Virus record (IMG/VR): IMGVR_UViG_3300030107_003486
Location: 1 to 21,664 of that record
Strand: one strand, 5' to 3'
DNA: 21,664 nucleotides
Origin: a virus
Below, piece after piece: positions 1-8,200 of the stretch. Numbering within the stretch: position 1 is the stretch's first letter; each line of letters begins with the position of its first letter. The notes under the pieces were generated by a model. That model did no database searches. It had not been told where the DNA came from and saw nothing but the letters and a program-made list of their open reading frames with translations. Both the position numbers and the translations under genes were made by a program.

Positions 1-105
1 AATGCAATAGATCAAAAGACAGGTCGATTAAAGTATGATGTTGATCCTGCTTATAGAGAATGGTTTAACAAGACACTTGATAGATCTAGCGTTTACGGAG
101 TTTAA
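1..105 (+). CDS. 3' end of upstream gene, possibly capsid scaffolding protein (partial)
   Basis: Frame 1 is open from the window edge to a TAA at 103-105 and encodes 34 residues, ending in a charged and aromatic tail (WFNKTLDRSSVYGV). The 5' part lies outside the window. In T7-like phages the gene directly before the major capsid gene encodes the scaffolding protein (gp9), so position suggests that role. The 34 residues alone are not diagnostic. It is followed by a 111-base gap that carries regulatory-looking structures before the capsid gene. Confidence 0.55.
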   Translation, partial: NAIDQKTGRLKYDVDPAYREWFNKTLDRSSVYGV

Positions 106-130
106 GGTTATATTGATTGCATGAGTAGTT

Positions 131-144
131 CTGCACTTGTGTAG
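131..144 (+). promoter_or_regulatory. Late control element copy 1 (candidate phage promoter or RNA hairpin)
   Basis: CTGCACTTGTGTAG lies 72 bases before the capsid start. The same 14 bases recur exactly at 14842-14855 before the tail fibre gene, and a variant lies at 1294-1307 before tail tube A. Each copy can fold as a 5-bp stem (CTGCA with TGTAG, one G-T pair) around a 4-base loop. Placement before the gp10-, gp11- and gp17-like genes resembles the late promoters of T7. Function is inferred, since no promoter consensus for this phage is known to me. Confidence 0.6.
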
Positions 145-179
145 TTTATTAAGCCTCTTGCGGGAGACACCTTAATAAA
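145..179 (+). other. Stem-loop in the capsid gene leader
   Basis: TTTATTAAG (145-153) is perfectly complementary to CTTAATAAA (171-179), and a short inner CTC/GAG pairing (155-157 with 164-166) is possible. It begins at the base after control element copy 1 and no T-run follows it, so it is not a terminator. A transcript starting near the element would carry this hairpin at its 5' end, where it could protect the abundant capsid mRNA or serve as a processing site. The role is inferred. Confidence 0.55.
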
Positions 180-216
180 TGAAATAAGTAATTAACGCTC
201 GCAACTAGAAAATTCA

Positions 217-1224
217 ATGGCTAATGCCAGTTTAGACCGTTTAGGTCAGGTCAAAGGCGCAAACGCCGTAGACGCTCTCTTCCTGAAATTAGGAATTAGT
301 GAGCTACTTTCAGCCTTCGAGCGTACTTGCGTATTCAAAGGAAAAGTAAAAGAACGTGCCATCAAAGGTGGCAAGAGCGCGGCATTTCCCGTGTCGGGTC
401 GAAGTGCAGCAGCGTACCACGTTCCGGGGCAACCGATCTTAGGGGCAACAAACTCACCCGGAGATCGTAACGAGCAAGTCATCAACCTTGATGGATTGCT
501 TATTGCCGATGAGGTTATCTACGATTTAGATAATCTTATGAACTACTACGAAACAAGACAGGATGTAACTAATCAGTTAGGTCTTGCTCTTGCTTACGAG
601 TGGGACAAGAGAGCAGCTAGGGTTCTTTATGCAGCAGCAAAGACAACAACTGAGCCGCTTGCTAAGACCATTAACGCTAACCGCACAGGTCATTCAGCGA
701 CCTTATCTGCTGGTTATGCAGCCGCTACTAAGAACGCCAAGGGTGATGAGCTAATTGAAAAGATTAGTTCTATCAAAGTTGAGATGAAGAAAGCTGATGT
801 TCCAACAGAGAACTTAGCTTGTGTTGTTGGCCCTGATGAATACGATTATCTACTTGATTCCACTAGAGCAATCAACACTGACTTCAACAGTGGTGGTGGC
901 GAGAATGGGTCATTTGCTGGAGGTCGTGTATTACGTGTCAAAGGCATAAATGTATATGAGTCAAATCATGTTCAACAATCCGCATACACGAATGGTACTT
1001 ACGACAAGAACACTGCTTACGAGCAGAACTTGACTAAGAACAGAGCGATCATCTTCCATAAAGATGCGATTGGATGCCTCACATTAAAGAGTCCTTCTTT
1101 ACAGGTAACTCCTGAAGGCAGCTCGTTCAATGTGATGTACCAAGCTAGTCTTATGGTGGCTAGGATGGCTATTGGTATGAATGTACTACGTCCAGAGTGT
1201 GCTGGTGTTATCGAAATACCTTAA
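217..1224 (+). CDS. Major capsid protein (T7 gp10-like)
   Basis: This protein forms the icosahedral shell. At 335 aa it is close to T7 gp10A (about 345 aa). Stretches align well with what I know of T7 gp10: GKSAAFPVSGRSAAAYHVPG near residues 52-71, an INLDGLLIADEVIYDLDNLM segment followed by NYYETR near 89-114, and IGMNVLRPECAGVIEIP at the C-terminus. The family has the HK97 capsid fold. The ATG at 217 has only a weak purine stretch upstream (CTAGAAAA). A structured 111-base leader precedes it and a strong terminator follows 13 bases after the stop, so it can be expressed partly as its own unit. No slippery site for a T7-type 10B frameshift product is seen near the stop. Confidence 0.96.
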   Translation: MANASLDRLGQVKGANAVDALFLKLGISELLSAFERTCVFKGKVKERAIKGGKSAAFPVSGRSAAAYHVPGQPILGATNSPGDRNEQVINLDGLLIADEVIYDLDNLMNYYETRQDVTNQLGLALAYEWDKRAARVLYAAAKTTTEPLAKTINANRTGHSATLSAGYAAATKNAKGDELIEKISSIKVEMKKADVPTENLACVVGPDEYDYLLDSTRAINTDFNSGGGENGSFAGGRVLRVKGINVYESNHVQQSAYTNGTYDKNTAYEQNLTKNRAIIFHKDAIGCLTLKSPSLQVTPEGSSFNVMYQASLMVARMAIGMNVLRPECAGVIEIP

Positions 1225-1237
1225 CAACTAAAACAAC

Positions 1238-1272
1238 AAGCCCCTGTTCCCCATCGGCGGGGGCTTTTTTTC
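1238..1272 (+). terminator. Rho-independent terminator after the capsid gene
   Basis: AAGCCCC (1238-1244) pairs with GGGGCTT (1260-1266) around a loop of about 15 bases, and the T-run continues to about 1271. It lies between the capsid and tail tube A genes, the same place as the late terminator Tphi in T7 between genes 10 and 11. It would lower readthrough from capsid into tail genes, so capsid mRNA is made in excess. Confidence 0.9.
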
Positions 1273-1293
1273 TTTTCTTCAGTTAAACTAAGT

Positions 1294-1307
1294 CTGCATA
1301 CGTGCAG
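1294..1307 (+). promoter_or_regulatory. Late control element copy 2 (variant, perfect 5-bp stem)
   Basis: CTGCATACGTGCAG matches copies 1 and 3 at 10 of 14 positions. The stem CTGCA/TGCAG is perfect here because the G-T pair of the other copies is replaced by G-C. The loop differs (TACG instead of CTTG). TAAG precedes it with one base between, as in copy 3. It lies 22 bases after the terminator and ends exactly 6 bases before the ATG at 1314, so it could restart transcription for the tail genes. Confidence 0.5.
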
Positions 1308-1313
1308 TTAGTT

Positions 1314-1973
1314 ATGGGATCAGCCAATCAATCTGTCACGCCGGGCAGAACAACACTATTAGAAGCAGTTAATATTTGCCTCCAAAACATAGGTGAACAA
1401 CCTGTAAACAGTCTTGAGAATGAGCAAATAGCAGAAGCAGCAATGGCTGAAAGAACCATCCTTGAGTTCTTTAAAGAAGGTCAAACTAGAGGATGGAGTT
1501 GGAACACAGAATATGAATATGAATTTACAAAGAATACAGATGATCAGTTTGTCGTACCAAGCAATCTTGTTTCTTTCTCTCCCGATCAATATGATTGGAA
1601 TGGACGTTTTATTTTAAGAGGACAGAAGGTTTACGACAAAGAAGAAAGAACATATACCATCCCTGATACCGTTACAGAAAAGATTAAAGCTGATGTGATT
1701 TGGTTCCTTCCTTGGAATGAATGTCCAGAGGCTTATAACAGATGGACAACAATACGATCAGCGAGAGTATTTAGTGATCGAGTTTTAGCTGATGATTCTA
1801 TTTTTAAATACACTGCTGTAGATGAACAAGCAGCACTTGTTGAACTACAAAGAGTTGAATTAGATCAAGCACAAGCCAACTCCTTAACAGGTGGGCAGAA
1901 CATTAATCCATTCCCTACCTTCTCCCCTGCCTTTGGATTACTAGGAAGAAACAGGAGTTATCTACGTGGCTAA
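1314..1973 (+). CDS. Tail tube protein A / adaptor (T7 gp11-like)
   Basis: This protein is likely the gp11-type tail tubular protein that forms the ring joining portal to nozzle. The N-terminal TTLLEAVNICLQNIGEQPVNSLEN is typical of that family, and the 219 aa length is slightly above T7 gp11 (196 aa). Order between capsid and tail tube B agrees. Two in-frame starts are possible: GTG at 1302 and ATG at 1314. I chose 1314 because GTG 1302 lies inside the inverted-repeat control element, and because the element-to-start spacing is then 6 bases, the same as for the fibre gene. Neither start has a Shine-Dalgarno. The 3' end overlaps tail tube B by 8 bases. Confidence 0.88.
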   Translation: MGSANQSVTPGRTTLLEAVNICLQNIGEQPVNSLENEQIAEAAMAERTILEFFKEGQTRGWSWNTEYEYEFTKNTDDQFVVPSNLVSFSPDQYDWNGRFILRGQKVYDKEERTYTIPDTVTEKIKADVIWFLPWNECPEAYNRWTTIRSARVFSDRVLADDSIFKYTAVDEQAALVELQRVELDQAQANSLTGGQNINPFPTFSPAFGLLGRNRSYLRG

Positions 1974-4476
1974 TTTAGTAAGCTCAACAATTCCTAATCT
2001 TATACAGGGTGCGTCATTACAGCCTGACGCTTCAAGAGATCCAAGTCAGGGTGACGAACAGATTAATGGAATGAGTTCTCTTGCCGAGGGCTTAAGAAAG
2101 AGAGAAGGAACTGAATGTATTAAAAAAGTTTCAACGTCATCTTTAGGTGATGTATATATGCACCAGATCTTGCGTGACTCTGGTGAAAAGTATTTAGTTG
2201 TTATTGGCAAAACATCAATCAAGGTCTTTGATTTAGATGGCAATGAAAAAACAGTCAATGTTGCGACTAATGCTTTTAACTATTTGTCATCTGTTGTCAG
2301 CGCAAAGACAGACATAAGAGCAGCGACCATTGCTGACTACACATTCATTAGCAATATCAAAACAAGCCCAGCATTAACAAGCGATACAGCACCCGCTACG
2401 GCAAGACCTACAACGCATGAAGCACTGATATGGATTAAGGCCGCCAATTATGGTCAGCAACTAAAAGTTAGTGTCAACGGAACACAAGCCACAGTTCAAA
2501 CAGCAGTAGCCCCTGTCATTGTTAGTGGAGGATCAACAACAGAGAATAGGATCAATACAGCAGATCTAGCCGAAGCAGTTAAGACAGGTTTAGGAACGAT
2601 CTCAGGTGTAACGATTACAAGGAATAAGAGTGTTCTCCACTTTACTTCTAACAGTGCAATAACCATTTCAGCGCAGGATGCTAGAGCCAATGCAGATATA
2701 ACTTGTATCACTTCAGAAGTACAAGTATTTACAGAGCTTCCGACTGTTGCACCGTCTGGGTATCAAATCAAAATCCTTGGTGATCCATCAAATGCTTTTG
2801 ATAATTACCATGTTGAATTTGTTCCAAGAACAGGAGCCGGAACATTTGGAGAAGGTTCATGGCAAGAGTGCGTTAGCCCCGGAGAGAAATACAAAATAGA
2901 TAAGGACACCATGCCTCATCTATTAGTCAGACTTGCTAATGGTCAGTTCTACTTTGGCCCGGCTGACGGAACAACTCAGGGAGGAACAGTTATTCCAACG
3001 TGGGGTGAAAGAACTTGTGGTGATACCGATAGCGCACCAAATCCAAGCTTCATTGGATTTCCTATTCAAGACGTATTTATCTATAAGAACAGATTAGGAT
3101 TCTTAGCTGATGAAAATATTATTTTAAGTCGAGCCAAATCTTTCTTTGATTTCTTCCCAGAGACAGTAACAACATTACTTGATTCTGATCCTATTGATCT
3201 ACAAGCAAGTAATACAAAGGTGTCAATACTTAGGTATGCCATACCATATCAGGATGAATTGATTATATTTTCTGATCAAATTCAATTTAGATTTAATGCA
3301 GCAGAAACAATATTAACTCCATCTACTGCTGTTATTACTGTATTAACTCAGTATGAAGTAGACATCAATTGCCGACCTTTACCTGTAGCTGGCACGATTG
3401 TTTTTGCACAAGCCAATGGTGTTTGGAGTAGTTTCCGTGAGTTCTCTGTTAAAGGTGCAGGTTCAGCTTTAGTTGCTGATGCTTCAGATTTAACCAGTTA
3501 CGTTAATAGCTATATTCCATCAGATGTTTTTAAATTAACTTCTAACGATACAGGTAATTCTTGGTTTGCTTTATCAAGTAAGACAGGTTTCACAGATCGA
3601 GTATATGTTTATAAATACTTCTATAGAAATACAGGATCAGGAGCAGAGAGAGCGCAAAGTAGCTGGTCTTATTGGCAGTTAAATGGTGCAGATACAATCT
3701 TGCAGGTCTTATGTGTAGAGGAAACTCTTTACTTACTTGCTCAATATGGCAATGATGTTTGGTTAGAAAAGATGCCTGTTGCTGACAGGCTTAGTGACGT
3801 ATCCCCTAGCCCATATCCATTCTTATTAGATAGAAAGGTTTCTACGACCACTGACACTCCAGCAGCAATAAGAGTATCAGCCGGAACTTATAACAACGCA
3901 ACCAAGAAAACAACTTGGACATTGCCTTATACCATCGTCAAAGAAACTCAGGCATGGTCAGGCTTTAACACAACGACAGATGGTGCTGTTTATTTAGGAA
4001 CTGCTAGTAGTGGAACTTCAATAACAGCAGAGGGTAACTGGTCTACAACACCGATCTATTTTGGAGAAGTATTTGATTTCACTTATCGCTTTACCAAGTT
4101 CAAACTATATAAAGAGATTGGTGGAGGAAAAGCACCGGGCAACGTAGAGAGAACGCAAGTAAGACATGCGAAGTTAAGGTATCACCAGACTAATTATTTC
4201 GAGATACACGTTAAAGCAGAGAGAAGAGATACGGCTGTCTATAAGTTTGATGGAACGATCTTAAGAGTAAGAGATTCAGTATTAGGTAATGTCCTACCTG
4301 CTACTGGTTATGACCGAGAAAATGATCGTTTCTTTGAAGGAGTCTTCCGAATACCGATCAACTCAAAAGGTGAAAACTGTGTAGTCGAGATTCATAACAA
4401 AACAATTCACCCTTGTAAATTCTCTACTTGTGAATGGGTGGGATTAATTACATCACAAGCGAGGTCAATGCAATGA
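1966..4476 (+). CDS. Tail tube protein B / nozzle (T7 gp12-like)
   Basis: This 836-aa protein (T7 gp12 is about 794 aa) should form the nozzle of the short tail. Diagnostic matches to gp12 include the N-terminal IPNLIQGASLQPDASRDPSQ, then GLRKREGTE, and the segment near residues 370-415 with KNRLGFLADENIILSRAKSF, FFPETV and DSDPIDL. The start is GTG at 1966, overlapping the tail tube A stop. AGGAG at 1953-1957 lies 8 bases upstream and supports this start. It ends in an ATGA overlap with the next gene, so translation is probably coupled. Confidence 0.94.
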   Translation: MANLVSSTIPNLIQGASLQPDASRDPSQGDEQINGMSSLAEGLRKREGTECIKKVSTSSLGDVYMHQILRDSGEKYLVVIGKTSIKVFDLDGNEKTVNVATNAFNYLSSVVSAKTDIRAATIADYTFISNIKTSPALTSDTAPATARPTTHEALIWIKAANYGQQLKVSVNGTQATVQTAVAPVIVSGGSTTENRINTADLAEAVKTGLGTISGVTITRNKSVLHFTSNSAITISAQDARANADITCITSEVQVFTELPTVAPSGYQIKILGDPSNAFDNYHVEFVPRTGAGTFGEGSWQECVSPGEKYKIDKDTMPHLLVRLANGQFYFGPADGTTQGGTVIPTWGERTCGDTDSAPNPSFIGFPIQDVFIYKNRLGFLADENIILSRAKSFFDFFPETVTTLLDSDPIDLQASNTKVSILRYAIPYQDELIIFSDQIQFRFNAAETILTPSTAVITVLTQYEVDINCRPLPVAGTIVFAQANGVWSSFREFSVKGAGSALVADASDLTSYVNSYIPSDVFKLTSNDTGNSWFALSSKTGFTDRVYVYKYFYRNTGSGAERAQSSWSYWQLNGADTILQVLCVEETLYLLAQYGNDVWLEKMPVADRLSDVSPSPYPFLLDRKVSTTTDTPAAIRVSAGTYNNATKKTTWTLPYTIVKETQAWSGFNTTTDGAVYLGTASSGTSITAEGNWSTTPIYFGEVFDFTYRFTKFKLYKEIGGGKAPGNVERTQVRHAKLRYHQTNYFEIHVKAERRDTAVYKFDGTILRVRDSVLGNVLPATGYDRENDRFFEGVFRIPINSKGENCVVEIHNKTIHPCKFSTCEWVGLITSQARSMQ

Positions 4477-4919
4477 GATGGATAGACCCAACATTTGCAC
4501 ATGTGGAGTATATAGCGGATAATTTAAGAGAACAAGACAGATTAGAAGTGTTTTATAGCCACGGTGTTACAGGATGGGAATCAGTGATTAGTAGCTGGAA
4601 CTATAGTGAAATACGTCATGGGATAGAAGGGGATAATGGTAAGCCAGTTGCGCTATGTGGAGTAAATAACAGTATTATTTGGTTACTTGGAACTGATGAA
4701 TTGTTTTCTTCCAATAGCCATAGGAGACAATTTATTAGAGGTGGCAAAATATGGATTAATGAATTACTTACAGGTGGAGAACAAATGCTGCATAATTGGG
4801 CTTTAAGCTCAAATGTTTCAAGTCTGAGATGGCTAAAGCATTTGGGATTTGAAATAGATCCACCTCAACCAATGGGTAAATCTTGCCAGCTATTTAGTCA
4901 TTTCTGGAGGAAAGCATAA
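4473..4919 (+). CDS. gp13-like virion-associated protein
   Basis: 148 aa, beginning MRWIDPTFAHVEYIADNLRE, a pattern (aromatic and charged start, then an ALR-like helix 'IADNLREQDRLEV') that resembles T7 gp13 (138 aa) and the related phage family with a GNAT-like fold. T7 gp13 is needed for virion morphogenesis and is reported in virions. A start at 4434 in the same frame is possible, but ATG 4473 is better: it overlaps the tail tube B stop as ATGA, and GAGG (4461-4464) lies 8 bases upstream. It overlaps the next gene by one base (TAATG). The family assignment comes from order, length and N-terminal pattern, and no catalytic role should be assumed. Confidence 0.75.
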   Translation: MRWIDPTFAHVEYIADNLREQDRLEVFYSHGVTGWESVISSWNYSEIRHGIEGDNGKPVALCGVNNSIIWLLGTDELFSSNSHRRQFIRGGKIWINELLTGGEQMLHNWALSSNVSSLRWLKHLGFEIDPPQPMGKSCQLFSHFWRKA

Positions 4920-5758
4920 TGGTTGCGATTACTGGAGCAATGGCATTAGGGGCAGCCCAAGCAGGTCTTGGTGTTGCTCAGTCCATAGCAGGATATAAAG
5001 CACAAAAGCAGGAATACTTAAACCAAACTGCTTTTCAGGATGCACAAAATGAATTTGCTTCTTGGCAAGCAGGATTCAATAGCAAAATACAGGATGCAAA
5101 TAAACAATATCAATACTGGACTGAAACAGTTCAATACAATCAAAACTTTGCTTATACAAATGCGCTGAGAAATGTTGAATTAACAAAAGCCATACGACAA
5201 GCAGAAGTAGTTGAACAAACAAGGGCAGCAGCAGGAGCTAGTTATATTCAAGATTCTGATGCAATTAATGATGCTTATCAACAAGCTTCGATGCAAGAAG
5301 CTGTTGCTACTCAGCAATACAGGTGGAGATCATTACAAGCGAGAGCATCAGTACAAGCAATGGAAGGTGAAGGCAAGTCGATTGATCGGATTATTAATGA
5401 TTATGCAAGGCAACAGGGAGACTATGAATCATTACAAGCCATCAATGCAGCGTCTAGGACAAGACAATTCACAAGGCAACAAGCAGCGCAAGTTGCTCAA
5501 TACATCAGCAGATGGAATAGCCAACAGTTCTATGAAGAACAGCCATTTATAGAACCACTAGCACCTTTCGCACCATTACCGACTTTGATTACTCCTGCGG
5601 GGCCAAGCATGAGAGGAGGAGGCCCATCAATGGGTGCAGCACTTCTTAATGCTGGTAGTGCAATTCTTGGTGGCATTGACACTGGAATCAAAACAGCATC
5701 AAGACTAAATGCGATGAAGAAACCTAATTCACCTACTGGCCCCGGAACTTCTAATTAA
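4919..5758 (+). CDS. Internal virion / ejection protein (T7 gp14-like)
   Basis: 279 aa, longer than T7 gp14 (196 aa). The N-terminus is small-residue rich and hydrophobic (MVAITGAMALGAAQAGLGVA, continuing QSIAG), followed by a long Gln/Ala-rich helical region to about residue 205 and a Pro/Gly-rich tail. In T7, gp14 leaves the capsid first and forms a channel in the outer membrane. The hydrophobic N-terminus and helical body fit that role, and the position before the larger ejection proteins agrees. Start support is strong: GGAGG at 4906-4910 lies 8 bases before ATG 4919, with TAATG coupling to the gene before. Confidence 0.82.
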   Translation: MVAITGAMALGAAQAGLGVAQSIAGYKAQKQEYLNQTAFQDAQNEFASWQAGFNSKIQDANKQYQYWTETVQYNQNFAYTNALRNVELTKAIRQAEVVEQTRAAAGASYIQDSDAINDAYQQASMQEAVATQQYRWRSLQARASVQAMEGEGKSIDRIINDYARQQGDYESLQAINAASRTRQFTRQQAAQVAQYISRWNSQQFYEEQPFIEPLAPFAPLPTLITPAGPSMRGGGPSMGAALLNAGSAILGGIDTGIKTASRLNAMKKPNSPTGPGTSN

Positions 5759-5760
5759 TC

Positions 5761-8190
5761 ATGGCTAATAAAAAACAACAACTTCCACAGGGGCAAATAA
5801 CACCAGTAGCCCGTCCTCTTGGTTCATTTATTCAACCCGGACAACAACAAACAGCAGGTGCAGCAGCACCGCCTAATATTCCTAATCCAAGCAAGATAGC
5901 AACACTGCAAAAGGCAGGAGTTGGAAGTGTAAAAGGCTATAACAAATTTGAACAATTAAGTAATGCTCTTGGGAATTTCACCCCAACTGCTATCAGTGCA
6001 GCACAGACAATTTATGAAGACTATGCAAAGAGAACAATAGAAGATGAATACTATAAGACCTTAAAAAATGAAGATGTAAAAGCAAGACTAAGCCTACAAA
6101 TTCAGGCAGAGAAAAGTGCTGCTGGTACTAATCAAAAGATAGATGAATTAAATAAAGTTGATCCTATTGCTGCTCTACTTCTTGATGAAGCTAATCCTTG
6201 GAAATTAATAGGTAGACGTAGAGCATTAGCTCAATATGCAGCAGCAGAAATAGATAATGCTTTTGATAATGATTTTTCTGGAAACAAAGAAGCATTAAGC
6301 ATTATAAAACCGGGTAGTGGTGAACTAACACAGAGAAGAGTTGAAATACAAAAAGCAGTACAAGATAAATATGGATTCACAGGAGATGAACCTGAGTATC
6401 TTTATTATGTTGTCCCGAAAGAAAATAAAGCCTTTGATGACTATTCAGATAAGCACGAAAAGTTATATCACCAACAAATAAAAATATCCTCAAAAGAAAC
6501 TTCTGTAGCTGCACTTACTTTTCAAATAGATGGTCTGATCAAAGATGGAATTGTTATTGGCCCAACTGGAGAATATTATAAAGCTGGTAGTCCTGAATTT
6601 AATCAAATAGGTGGAAGACAATTAACAACAGAATTAGATAAAACTCTATCGTTATTCGCAGGTAAAGATAAACAAGATGTTTTAGAGAGTATTACAGAGG
6701 AACTTGGAGGCTATGTAGGAACAGGTTTAATAGAAGAAATAAGACTAGGAAGTTCAACAACCCCTTATGACAAAAGACCTAGATATGGTGATGTGTATCC
6801 CGGCACGTTATTAGATATTCAATCAAAGAATCTTGATCGACAACAAAAAATAATTAATGGTAAAAATAAAAAGTTTGAAGCAAGAATAACTGAATTATTC
6901 AATGAATTAGTTTTTCCTTTTGCTGTTGGAAGCGATGAGCGTAGGGATGCTATTAAACAGATAGACGAACAGATGAGAGCAGAAGGATTTTTTGGTGCAA
7001 GAGAAATTTTAAAAAACTTAAATGATACAGATATTGATTATCAAGATGATTTTGACAAACAACCAGAGGGACAAACACAAGTAGAGGAAGCTGAATTTAT
7101 AGATGGGATCAATCCTAATTCCTTTGAAAATCAAGAAAGCATCGGGAACTTGTACCAAGAAGCATCAAAACTTGCAAAGAAATATCCAAGTGATTTACAG
7201 GATTCAGCAAGGCTAAGAATATTTAATGCGATAAAAGCTAAAAGGAATGACTTTGAAAAGCTACCAAGCGGAACAACAACAAGAATTAATAATGCTGTTA
7301 AGCAATATTTAAGCCATCCTAAAATTGATGGATTAGAAGGAGGTCAAAATTTCTTACGGTTTAAACAAAATTATGGATTAACTAATGACATGGCCTCCTC
7401 AGTTTTATCAGGTAGTCAGAAATTTAGTGAATTAGCCATTAAGGTTAAGGATGAAATTACGATTGCTACTTCAGATGCTTATGCTGCTTGGAGAAATGAT
7501 CCTAAGAATGAAGGAAAGATATTAAGCCCATCTGAAGAGATTAAAATAGAAAGGACGGCTATTTCTGACTTTAATAAAAGTGAAGATTTTAGAACAATTC
7601 TTGCAGAGACTTTCGATCTAAGCACAAAAAATGGTGTTGAAGACGCTAATGCTGTTTTAAGTTCTTATGCAGGAAAGGACGCACAGAAATTTGAAAAGAT
7701 ACTGACAGAAGAGGAACTAAAACAAAAAGACTTTGATGATTTTGCAGCAGGTAAGCATGGATTACCTGTAGGGAAAGATGCCCCTGATGCTGGGGATGCA
7801 ATGGATGGAGGTGGGAGTCTTCCTAAAGGACAAGAAAGAGATATATCTGATTCCAAAGTAAAAACTTACAGAAGAACAGCTTTACTAAAAGGGAGAACAA
7901 TTTATACCGATTTAAACAACATAAAGAATGGACAACCATTAACAGGTAACACTTTAGATATTTCTAATAGAGCAAGGATTACTCCAGAAAAATTATTGTT
8001 AGAGCAATTAAAGTTTTATCCTTCTCTTGATCCAAGTGGAGAAATAGAAACTTATTTAAAACAGAAAGTATCTGAACAAAAAAATAATGGTTTGATTTCT
8101 CAAGCATGGATGAATGGCAATAATCATTGGGCGGCTGAAATGATATTTGGCGCACCCTTATTTCCTATAGCCAAAATCCTTCCTAACTAA
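5761..8190 (+). CDS. Internal virion / ejection protein (gp15-like by position)
   Basis: 809 aa (T7 gp15 is 747 aa). The N-terminus is Gln/Pro-rich (residues 1-45), followed by a mostly helical, strongly charged body without signal peptide or membrane segment. Position directly after the gp14-like gene and length point to gp15, which with gp16 builds the ejected periplasmic tube in T7. I see no enzyme motif. A run near residues 660-695 is Gly/Asp-rich and probably disordered. The ATG lies 2 bases after the preceding stop with no clear Shine-Dalgarno, so translation probably depends on the gene before. Assignment rests on order and size. Confidence 0.75.
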   Translation: MANKKQQLPQGQITPVARPLGSFIQPGQQQTAGAAAPPNIPNPSKIATLQKAGVGSVKGYNKFEQLSNALGNFTPTAISAAQTIYEDYAKRTIEDEYYKTLKNEDVKARLSLQIQAEKSAAGTNQKIDELNKVDPIAALLLDEANPWKLIGRRRALAQYAAAEIDNAFDNDFSGNKEALSIIKPGSGELTQRRVEIQKAVQDKYGFTGDEPEYLYYVVPKENKAFDDYSDKHEKLYHQQIKISSKETSVAALTFQIDGLIKDGIVIGPTGEYYKAGSPEFNQIGGRQLTTELDKTLSLFAGKDKQDVLESITEELGGYVGTGLIEEIRLGSSTTPYDKRPRYGDVYPGTLLDIQSKNLDRQQKIINGKNKKFEARITELFNELVFPFAVGSDERRDAIKQIDEQMRAEGFFGAREILKNLNDTDIDYQDDFDKQPEGQTQVEEAEFIDGINPNSFENQESIGNLYQEASKLAKKYPSDLQDSARLRIFNAIKAKRNDFEKLPSGTTTRINNAVKQYLSHPKIDGLEGGQNFLRFKQNYGLTNDMASSVLSGSQKFSELAIKVKDEITIATSDAYAAWRNDPKNEGKILSPSEEIKIERTAISDFNKSEDFRTILAETFDLSTKNGVEDANAVLSSYAGKDAQKFEKILTEEELKQKDFDDFAAGKHGLPVGKDAPDAGDAMDGGGSLPKGQERDISDSKVKTYRRTALLKGRTIYTDLNNIKNGQPLTGNTLDISNRARITPEKLLLEQLKFYPSLDPSGEIETYLKQKVSEQKNNGLISQAWMNGNNHWAAEMIFGAPLFPIAKILPN

Positions 8191-8200
8191 GAGATTTATC

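Noticed and set aside
246-485. Minus-strand open frame opposite the capsid gene.
   Set aside because: The capsid frame matches conserved gp10 residues across this part, so the other strand is a shadow.
1180-1240. Possible T7-like 10A/10B frameshift at the end of the capsid gene.
   Set aside because: No slippery heptamer near the stop, and the terminator begins 13 bases after it, leaving no room for a useful extension.
5211-5552. A 113-codon plus-strand frame inside the gp14-like gene.
   Set aside because: It is an alternative frame of Gln-rich CAA/GCA codons, with no ribosome site. The gp14-like frame explains the region.
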